Positions 1-7,323 of a stretch of 12,464 nucleotides of DNA are shown one piece after another; within the stretch, counting starts at the first letter, position 1, and the number at the start of each line of letters is the position of its first letter. Under the pieces are notes generated by a model. It saw only the letters and a list, made by a program, of their open reading frames with translations. It did no database searches and was not told where the DNA came from. The translations under genes and the position numbers were made by a program. This DNA is from Pleurotus ostreatus/Saccharomyces cerevisiae fusant (taxonomy: Eukaryota; Opisthokonta). The stretch is from assembly GCA_024196135.1 (NCBI GenBank), contig JAMQCK010001062.1, forward strand, positions 1 to 12,464, read 5' to 3'.

Positions 1-2542
1 CGGATGAGCATGAACGGTTTGTGTCCGCGGACGGCGCGGTGGATGGGCAGACGGCGCGCGCGCCGAACTACTTTGAGCTGCTTAGCATCGCGAATGCGGA
101 GTCCTCGTCCAGCGTTGGGTCGGCGCTGTCAGACGGTGACCCAGAGGATGAGGACGAACCGGGGGCGCGCGTGTTCCCAAAAGAGGCGATGGCGGAGGGC
201 TACTTCAAGACATTCTTCCAGGAGGAAGAGAAGTTGGGGATGGGTGCGAATGGGAGTGTGTATCTGTGCCAGGTGCGTTTCTCAGTGCTCGAGACGAGTG
301 CGCAATGCTGACATGTCCATAGCATATGCTAGATGGTAATCCCCTGGGTCACTTTGCCGTCAAGAAGATCGCGGTCGGTGAATCTCACGAATACCTCCTC
401 AAGACCTTGCGCGAGGCAAGTGCGTGCGTCCACTGCGCCCCTCACCCTCTTGACGTTGCATGTAGATCCGCTTGCTTGAGCAGCTGCACCATCCGAACAT
501 CATCACATATCAGTATGTCCCTCAGCCTCGCGAAATCCTATCATCTTGCTAAATCGTACCACGTAGTCACTCCTGGCTAGAGACCGCCCAATTCTCCCCC
601 TTCGGTCCCCGAATACCGACCCTCCAGTGCGCCTGCAGTATCTGACCACACTTGCGGTCAGCTGACATCGCTCTAGCGTCCTGATGCAATGGGCAGAAGG
701 CGGCAGCTTGGACGACCTCATCGACCTCCGACAAGGAAAAGCCGTCAAACATGTCCACTTTCACCCTGTGTCCTCGCCCGCCGATGTCTTCGCTCCAGTC
801 CAAGACCCCGCGTCTGAGGAGCCAGTCGAAGAGTTCGATGTTAGTAGGATGTCGCGGGCGGCACGAATTAAGGCATTCCGTGCGTTCCAGCGTGCGGCGC
901 CGGATGAGCGCGAGAGGATCAAGGCGCGCATGGGGATGGGGGATAAGAGGAGGAGAGAGGCGGCGTGGAAGGCGATTCATCTGCTGAGCGCGGAGGAGGT
1001 CAAAAGTCTGTTCGGGGACGTGGTGGAAGGTCTGGCGTTCTTGGTGAGGAGGATCATCGCTACGGAGTCAGAGTACCAGACTAACAATCGTCCAGCATGC
1101 AAAGTCCATACTGCATCTCGACTTGAAGCCGGGGAACGTCTTGCTGACATGGGATGCCGGGCGAATCATGTAGGCAACATTCCTATACCCGGAAGCATGG
1201 CTTACTAAGCGTCCAACAGCCCTCGCGCCATGCTCTCCGACTTTGGCACATCGCGCGATATGCTCAACGCGCCCTCCCTCGCACGCAGCGGCAACACCGG
1301 AACGTGCGTATCCTCCACCTCTCTTTCCCCCTCGTCTCCCCCCCTCATTCCCCCCATCTCCCTTTCCCTCATCTTCCTTTCCTTCCACAATTCACTAACC
1401 CCCACCGCAGCCTCGAATACACCTCCCCCGAATCGCTCCCCTCCCCCCAAACCGGCCTCCTCGGCTCCATCGACAGCAAGACCGACATGTGGTCGCTCGG
1501 CATGCTGCTGCACAAGATCCTGTTCTTCAGATTGCCGTACCGCTTCTCGAGCGACGGGTCGGGCGCGGCGGGGGATAGCAAGATGGGCGAGGGGGAGAAG
1601 ATGGATCGGCTGCAGGCGGAGGTGTTGGGGTATCAGGGGTGAGTGGTTGTGGCGATCTGGTTGTGTGTGGGCAAGAGACGCATGTTAATTGCCTCAATAG
1701 CTTCAAAAGCACGCCGGTGCACTCTACGGCATTCAAGGCCAGGCGGTTACCGAGGGCGTATCTCATTTTACTCGAGAGCTTGCTCAACCCGTCGCCAAGC
1801 GGCCGACCGAGTTGCGAGAAGGTGGTCAGCGCGGTGCGCATGGGGCAGGTGCGTACACCTTCTTTCGCAAGAGGCTTCCTGCAGCTCATTATTGCCCCAG
1901 CTCGACCCCCTCTCCGGGCGCCCTACCCCCTCGCCCTCCCGAGAACAGAGCTCCACGCTCATCCCCTCCTTCCGCCGCCGTTCGAGCTCAGACAGCGACA
2001 AGAGCGCGCTGTCGGTGAGCTTCGCGAACGGGACCAACGGGCGGCAGACCCCCGTACCAAAACCGGAGGAAGCAGAGGCCTCGCACGACAGCATCAGCAC
2101 GGAGAAGGGCCCGCTGCTGCAGCTGCACGGGCCTGATCATGACCATGAACACTATCATGAGGCAGAGGATGGGGGGCCGTATCCAAGACCGTCGTCGCCG
2201 TTCAATCGGAGGAGGTGGATCAGGAGAACAGTGTTGGGGCGGACGGTGAAGAGTGTGTTGTTGATTGTGAAGGTGCGTTTATGTTGCAGTATTCGGGCTG
2301 GGGCCTTGTGCGGTGTCCAAGTCGAGTAGCGATGACGCTGACAGATCATGTAGGTCTATTCGCTTACGACCCTCTGCCCGGACCAGCCGCTCGAGTGCGT
2401 GCACCCTACGGTGTTGGCCGCGATCTTGATACCTGCTGTGGCGGATACGTGGTTCGATGGGCTCGGCGTGTCCGTGGTGCTGGGCCTGGTACACACGGTC
2501 ATCGTTGGGTGGGCGTGCCGGCAGGTGAGGTGCTGTGTGTAG
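1..2542 (+). CDS. IKS1: IKS1-type Ser/Thr protein kinase, 5'-partial, 11 exons
   Basis: The gene runs in from before base 1 (first full codon at 3). Exons: 1-272, 323-415, 466-512, 567-626, 677-1043, 1096-1169, 1220-1303, 1411-1638, 1701-1848, 1901-2272, 2354-2542; phases agree at every junction. About 643 residues are visible, numbered from codon 3. Kinase landmarks are the glycine loop GMGANGSV (79-86), AVKK with catalytic K104, alpha-C E121, HLDLKPGN (286-293, D288 and N293), DFG (311-313) and SPE (337-339). Leu replaces Arg in the HRD motif. About 80 residues are inserted between the alpha-D and alpha-E regions. After the kinase domain come a Ser/Pro-rich linker, a His-rich patch and C-terminal hydrophobic segments near 600-636, so a membrane-anchored kinase is likely. 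This domain order and the HHPNI.TYHHSWLET-type text fit fungal IKS1; its substrates are not known to me. The second intron is GC-AG. The stop at 2540-2542 is uncertain, because CAG|gtgagg just before it could be a donor to a further exon. Confidence 0.85.
416..465 (+). other. GC-AG intron in the IKS1-type gene
   Basis: The exon ends at GAG (415) and the intron begins gcaagt and ends gtag. Only this non-canonical donor joins LRE to IRLLEQLHHPN in phase; the nearby GT dinucleotides at 420 and 424 break the frame and run into a stop. The context AG|gcaagt is a textbook match to GC-AG donors, and the 50-nt length equals neighbouring introns. Confidence 0.85.
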
Positions 2543-2601
2543 TGAGGTGTGGTGCTATGTGTACGGAGGTGCTCTGTAAAGTGGGGTGCTATGTGTTGCG
2601 A
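2529..2601 (+). repeat. Degenerate 17-nt tandem repeat at the 3' end of the IKS1-type gene
   Basis: Units starting ggtgct lie at 2551, 2568 and 2585, exactly 17 nt apart, as ggtgctatgtgtacgga, ggtgctctgtaaagtgg and ggtgctatgtgttgcga. A related ggtgctgtgtgt at 2529 lies 22 nt upstream of the first. The array overlaps the tentative stop codon of the kinase gene and may lie in its 3'UTR or in a last intron. Confidence 0.6.
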
Positions 2602-2904
2602 GCGTATCGAGGTCGAGGATGACGTTGGTTGTCATCTTCGCCGGCGAGGAATTGTACTGGCAGACATGATGGATTGGGTGGGTATTGGCACAGATCCTAC
2701 TTCGCAATGTAAACTATGCAATCATCTCATGGTCCTCTTCCTCCAGTCTGTTGGCGTGGGGGTAGGTTAGAGAATAGCGCCGGTATGTGGTATTAGGTGT
2801 ACGAAGCGCGCGAATGTGAAGGTATAGTGTAGAGGATTAGGGAAACATCCTGTGTGCTCGCCGGTGCGTGAAATGGCTTCTGAACATGGCAGTCAAGCTG
2901 GCGC
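2543..2904. other. Convergent intergenic region (3' flanks)
   Basis: These 362 nt separate the 3' ends of the IKS1-type gene (+) and the DUF6593-like gene (-). The left part holds most of the 17-nt repeat and a possible extra kinase exon ending with TGA at 2667-2669. I see no further gene and no clear polyadenylation signal. Confidence 0.5.
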
Positions 2905-3519
2905 TTATTGCTTGGATAGGTTGTGCAGAATGACCAAGACGAGGAAGATGGTCTGTTCGTCGTAGGCGGCGTAGGCCGTCTCGATCCGTGCTGGCTCGTT
3001 CTTACGAAACAGATGCCTTTGACGGGGCGTGTATGTTCCTGCGACACTTTCGTCCTTGACATCTATCGCCTGCAGTGCCATCAGTCGCACCACGATCAGG
3101 ACGAGTGAAATGGAGGGTTGGACTGCCCAGGAATGAATATTGTACTCACGTCCACTGTCTTCTTACCGTCTCCCGTGACCGAATATTCCTTCGTGCCCCA
3201 CCTCCAATTTCTACCTGTCGTCAGCGATATGTAGTCGGTCAATGGAACCAGGCTGAACGTACCGTGAGGAACCAAGCGTGGACTCCTTCCGTTTCAAGCA
3301 TCTCCATGGGACTTCGATCCCATGAACCATGAAGGCCTTCTCGCGCCAATTGATCCTGCCCAGAGGCTCTTTCTCGCCAGCCCTGCGCACCGTCGACACG
3401 TCTCTGGCACCCTGTTCGTCCACTGTCGTTCGTATGTCGTAGGCACGGTCATGCTTGAACACGTATAGCACCGTGTTGAAGATGTCATCGTCACCGACCG
3501 TCAGCAAGCACCTCGACAT
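2905..3519 (-). CDS. DUF6593-like small protein, 3 exons
   Basis: Minus-strand exons in reading order: 3519-3263, 3210-3150, 3069-2905. Introns of 52 and 80 nt keep phase, with donors gtacgt and gtgagt. The start is the first ATG in frame (MSRCLLTVGDDDIF); the codons upstream of it offer no ATG. The product is about 160 residues. It has the pattern of DUF6593 proteins of Agaricomycetes: an N-terminal segment describing a short beta-rich fold (NTVLYVFKHDRAYDIRTT), a middle GRINWREKAFMVHGIEV, a Trp-rich NWRWGTKEY strand, then a GTYTPRQRHLFRKNEPARIE strand and a hydrophobic C-terminus (TIFLVLVILHNL). No catalytic residues or signal peptide are visible. The function of the family is unknown. Assignment to DUF6593 is by remembered pattern, so the family name is less certain than the gene model. 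It lies downstream of ARL1 on the same strand. Confidence 0.75.
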
Positions 3520-3822
3520 GGCGATGGTGAAGGTGTGCAGATGGTGGCGGTGATTAAGAGGAGGCGGGGGCAAGGTGGGCGCCTAATTTGTGCAAGCGCG
3601 CAGTGATGGGTATCAGGGTCCTGTTACACGCGGAGGAAGAGCGGTTGTAGCAGTGCTGGACTCGGACGGGCGATGGAGGGGAAGCATGTACATTTCGACA
3701 GACTGGGCATGCTAGATTATAGGCGACATGGGCCGGCAGCGTATAGGATACAGTCATCATCATGTTCATGCATGTCATGAGACGTAGGGGTATGCAAGTG
3801 TAGGGTGTCCATGGGGAGGCGA
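3520..3822. promoter_or_regulatory. Tandem intergenic region: ARL1 3' flank and DUF6593-like promoter
   Basis: These 303 nt lie between the ARL1-type stop and the start of the next minus-strand gene, so they must hold the ARL1 terminator region and the downstream promoter. Read on the minus strand, ATTAGGCGCCC (3587-3577) lies 57 nt before the ATG. No convincing TATA box and no open gene-like frame are seen. Confidence 0.45.
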
Positions 3823-4695
3823 TCACTTCTTCTGGATCGCGTTTACCAGCCTGGAGGCGAGTTAGTTTTGTTGAGAATGCGCGGAGGGTACTACGCACCA
3901 ATCCAGCCCATCCTCCAAGCCCTCGCCCTTCGTCGCGCAGCTCCCGCGCACGCTCCACGGGCGTGTCTTCTCCCCACCCGCGAGACCGAGCTGCTCGCTG
4001 ATGTCCTCCGGCTTCATCGCGCCCTCAATGTCCTGCTTGTTGCAGAAGACGAGCAGCGGCACGCCCTTCAGTTCTTCCTCCGAAAGCATCGTCAGCAGTT
4101 CGTTCCGTGATGTAGGGATGCGTGCGTGGTCGGAGGCGTCGATGACATAGATGATGGCGGCGGTGTTGGGGAAGTAGCATCTCCAGTATGGTCTGGAAGA
4201 AGGGCGGTCAGCAAGGGGAGGAATGTGCAGAGCACGACGCGCCTAATGCTGGATTGTCCACCTAAATCCCATACTTGGAACTTGATGTTCTTATACTAAA
4301 GGAGGGGAGATGAGGTAATGGTACCCCGCTGAGATTGCCAACGCACTTGGACTGTTTCTACATTGAAGCCGATCGCTGCGGGTTCGTTCAGTACACCGAG
4401 CCCGGATCGCTGCAATAGCACGCACTTGGTATTGTCGAGACGACTTCTCCGATCTGACACATTGCTTAAGCTGATGAATGCGCTATCGACAGTTCCTAGC
4501 ATACCTGCAACCTGTACAGAATCGTAGTCTACAGGCGGGACATGCTGCTCAGCACTCATGGCGTCGCGCTTTATGATGCTGACAAACCTTTCCGGCGGAG
4601 TCGAGTCCCAGCATAAGTATCCGAACATCCTGGTCCTTGCTCCAGCGGATAAGAGAAGTCAGAGAAGAGAAGAGCGAGGACACAGAGAGACCCAT
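3823..4695 (-). CDS. ARL1: ARL1-type Arf-like small GTPase, 7 exons
   Basis: Minus-strand exons in reading order: 4695-4588, 4528-4505, 4453-4426, 4375-4347, 4295-4243, 4192-3899, 3850-3823. They give 187 residues, close to the usual 180-185. The start is MGLSVSSLFSS, with Gly2 available for N-myristoylation. Nucleotide-binding motifs are complete: P-loop GLDSAGKT (30-37), switch I PTIGFNVETV with T54, switch II WDLGGQ (72-77), NKQD (132-135) and CATKG (166-170). The alignment in mind is ARL1 (IGEVVSTIPTIGFN, SSIRPYWRCYFPNT, GLDWLVNAIQKK), so a trans-Golgi GTPase that recruits golgins and tethering factors is expected. Cys131 stands where Ala is common before NKQD. All six introns are 48 to 59 nt; the fifth has a GC donor. 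Exons 2, 3 and 4 are only 24, 28 and 29 nt. ARL1 versus another Arf-like paralogue is the main uncertainty. Confidence 0.9.
4193..4242 (-). other. GC-AG intron in the ARL1-type gene
   Basis: On the minus strand the exon ends ATT AG and the intron begins gcgcgt and ends ttccag, 50 nt long. Only this donor gives SSI-R-PYWRC in phase, which the Arf family requires. GT dinucleotides a few bases on leave the wrong phase. The donor differs from the locally common gtgcgt by one base. Confidence 0.8.
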
Positions 4696-5217
4696 GGTGA
4701 TGACGGTGGTGGTGGACACTGAGATCCGGCAACGCGACCCGGCGGCAAGACGCGACGACGTCGGAGCACGTGGACTCCATGCAGGCGCGCCTTCGATGCC
4801 ACCGTCGTTCAGGGCTTCAGAGGTGCCATGCCCTGAGAGAATCGTCTATGTGTAGGTGGAGAATAAACACGATCGCGCTGCCGGCAGTGCCTTACCAGCG
4901 ACGTCAAACCCCGTAAGCAACTGGCGCGGAGAATGGCATAAATCGAGCCTCTTTTCAATCGACGTCGTCTCCTTAGGTCCAAAGGAAGGCTCCCAGAGCC
5001 CACAGCAAAAAGGGACGGACTTTATCGTCTATCCCGCGAGACAAACCTCCGGCTTCAATGTCGAACTTTGCTTCGCAAAGCGACACGTGATGAACACGGG
5101 CTAACCACGAGTATCAATGTCACAAAATTGTGACTTTTGTGTGCTGTGACCTGAGAACAAGGCAAGGCTGGTCCTGGCGCCACCCAACCTTTGTCCCTAC
5201 AGTCATCATCCTCCAAC
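4696..5217. promoter_or_regulatory. Divergent promoter region, ARL1 / unrecognised protein
   Basis: These 522 nt separate the two start codons of a head-to-head pair and must hold both promoters. Visible features are a short palindrome at 5119-5134 and a GGCGCC at 5176-5181. A pyrimidine-rich stretch ending ccctacag at 5202 looks like a splice acceptor, so the plus-strand gene may have a 5'UTR intron; a donor such as gtaagc near 4912 is possible. Short open frames here have no protein-like character. Confidence 0.5.
5119..5134. promoter_or_regulatory. Palindromic element GTCACAA-AA-TTGTGAC
   Basis: Two perfect 7-nt inverted half-sites are separated by AA, 83 nt before the plus-strand ATG at 5218. 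A third partial half-site (ctgtgacc) follows about 10 nt later. The symmetry fits binding of a homodimeric transcription factor, but no factor can be named. Confidence 0.35.
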
Positions 5218-6833
5218 ATGAAAAGCTCACCACCTTCCCACTGCTCATCTGAGATGGCAGACCAATTCCCCACTCACCGTGTATTCCAGATTTTGTTGCC
5301 ACAGGGCTTTAAACTCACATTCTGCACGACCGTGCCGGGGAAGCTTGTCATCAGACCAGCGCACAAGAAATACGATGCGACCGTCGTCCAAATTCTCACG
5401 TCTGAAGACCGCGCAAAGAAGGTGAGTCGCAACGAGAACATGAGACGTGCTATGTTCATACCTTTGTCAAGCTCGAAGCACTGCGCGCATGCAAAGCGCA
5501 CTACAGGAATAGTGCGCCAAATCCCCTAACAATTCGCGAAGGCCGAATGTTCGACTGGTATCTCAGAGCACCTTTCCCATACAGCCCTGCCCCGAGGATT
5601 CTCGGCCAGCGCAACGTCGAGCACTGTGCAATCCAGGTCGTCGACATCAAGGCACTCTATGGCGTTCTGTTTCGGGCCATCGCCTACAATCCCAGATACC
5701 GCGAAGTCCCTGTCCGCGGCGAAGTCCTGCGCAAGCTACTTAACTTCGAGTTTGACTCACCGAAACCCACGAAGCTAGTTGACCTCAGGATGCTCCAGCA
5801 AGTGTTGTCCCCTGCGGATTGGGCCGAGCTCAACGAGTACGACAATCTCTTGGAAGAGCGTGTCTATGAAGGCTATAGGGGATACAAGGGCTTCCTCGGC
5901 GACAGAATCAGCAATGTATCGGCTGAGGATCGCGCCAGCCGCCCGGAAACAGGCGAATACCCTTGGGTCGCGAGAAACCCAACGTTTTGGCGCTCGCTAC
6001 CTGATCCCCAAGGGGGTGAGGATCATCTGAAAGCGAAGAAAGCCGAACTGCCAGGGCTCTTGCAAGACACAGACAGTCGGCGCCGAATGGCTGCTGATGG
6101 ATGGGAGAAATACAACCTGGAAAAAAGGCGAAGGCAGACCGCATCGCCCAATGCCACACCATCATCCTATGCAGGCACGAAACGAAGCGCCGCCGACGCA
6201 TCACCCTCATCGTCCTCCTCACATCCTGCCAAGCGTCAACGCCTGGACTCCGGCCGCGCCGCCGCCACCCAATCTGCCAACCACTCACCCAGCGAGCGCA
6301 ATCCCACGGACAGTGACGCGTATCGCCGATTCCACACCGTCCCCGCCGCCTGGGATGACATTCCCGAGCGCTACCGCACCATCCTCATGCAACCCGGCGG
6401 AGGCGCCCCTCCCTCCGAACCCACAGAGGTAGGCTCGATGACGCGCGAGAACTCGATAGCGGATGTGGCATCTGAGAGCATGAGCCGGCCACGGTCACTA
6501 GAGCAGCCGTCGCACCAGCAGCACCCGTTTTCGCAACAACAGCAACAGCAACCTCCATGGCAGCACCAGCAATCTCCGTGGCGGCAGCAGCAAGGCAACG
6601 CAGGACTTTCCGCCACCGCGCTTACTGCTGCACTCACTGCTGCTACCGCCCCCACGGCACCGCCGCCGCCTCCGACTCCGTCACGTACCCGCCCTCTGAT
6701 GATGTCGCGAAGCCGCTCTACGGCGAACGGGTTGAGAATCCCGATGGACGACGGGGACGCATTGCCTGTCCCCGATGTTACATCAGATGGCGACGAGCAC
6801 CGCCTTTCATGCTCCAAAGGGGGCACTGAGTGA
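5218..6833 (+). CDS. Unrecognised 521-residue protein with Gln/Ser/Pro-rich tail
   Basis: Two exons, 5218-5421 and 5472-6833, are joined by a 50-nt phase-0 intron (gtgagt...gtcaag). The intron removes an in-frame stop and joins ILTSEDRAKK to LEALRACKAHYRNSA. I do not recognise the family. Residues about 12-210 look folded: FKLTFCTTVPGKLVIRP, a YDATVVQILTSEDRAKK segment, then WYLRAPFPYSPAPRILGQ and a helical region rich in charged and aromatic residues (ELNEYDNLLEERVYEGYRGY). From about 280 the sequence becomes low-complexity, with basic patches EKRRRQ (about 285) and PAKRQRL (about 320-326) that resemble nuclear localisation signals. Further on are a Gln-rich stretch (about 416-445), an Ala/Thr-rich segment and a Pro run. 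No signal peptide or membrane segment is seen. A nuclear regulatory or scaffold role is a guess from composition only. MADQFP at 5254 is a possible later start. Confidence 0.75.
6549..6590 (+). repeat. Two-copy 21-nt coding repeat (QPPWQHQ / QSPWRQQ)
   Basis: Two adjacent 21-nt units encode heptapeptides with the shared pattern QxPWxxQ, inside the CAG/CAA-rich tract of the unrecognised protein. They probably arose by local duplication or slippage. Confidence 0.6.
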
Positions 6834-7323
6834 TCCGTAATTCGAGAGCTGACTCGCGCTGGTGCTGTATACAGAAGATGGTGAGCCAACTGTCGATCTT
6901 ACCTCGCTATATTTGTACTCATTCTCGCCCTCAGGCATGAATGAAGTTAAAGGACGTCGTTTGACAATCCCGCATCTTGCGAAGCCATACGAAAGCGCGC
7001 CGATCCCTCTCTAGTCGCATTACCCAAGACTTCTACTATAGGTACACAAGAATCGGACGCTGGTAGCAAGGTATAAGTACAAAAGACATGTACGGTTCAT
7101 CGCAGACAGCGGTACGTTACCAAACAAATGTATTTGTCAAGGTTCCCTCGAATCGAGTCGAAGTGGGTTGTGCAAGATGCCTCGTTGGGTGCGGATGAGG
7201 GTAGGATAAGTACACTCGGTAGTTTGCGATGCCTCCGACGTCAAGCGCTTGCAAGTTCTGTTGGTGTCGAGGAGCTAACGATGTCTGCAAGCTAGTGACT
7301 GTCTTCGAGCCGATGGAGAGTGC
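6834..7323. other. Convergent intergenic region, about 490 nt
   Basis: This is the gap between two stop codons facing each other, so it should contain both 3'UTRs. I see no tRNA, no gene-like frame and no obvious repeat beyond a small near-palindrome ctcgaatcgag near 7148. Confidence 0.5.

Noticed and set aside
4239..4250. ATTAGGCGC on the minus strand as another promoter element
   Set aside because: It is the exon/GC-donor junction of the ARL1 gene (ATT AG|gcgcgt), so the match to the promoter element is coincidental.
5547..6833. Start of the unrecognised protein at the ATG at 5547
   Set aside because: The open frame continues upstream to a good acceptor at 5471 and joins in phase to an exon from 5218, so 5547 is internal.
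6371..6889. Minus-strand cysteine-rich open frame (runs of Cys)
   Set aside because: The Cys runs are the reverse complement of the CAG/CAA Gln tract of the plus-strand protein, not a real Cys-rich peptide.
7130..7185. tRNA-like text near ggttccctcgaatcgag
   Set aside because: No acceptor stem, D-arm or anticodon arm can be paired around it.
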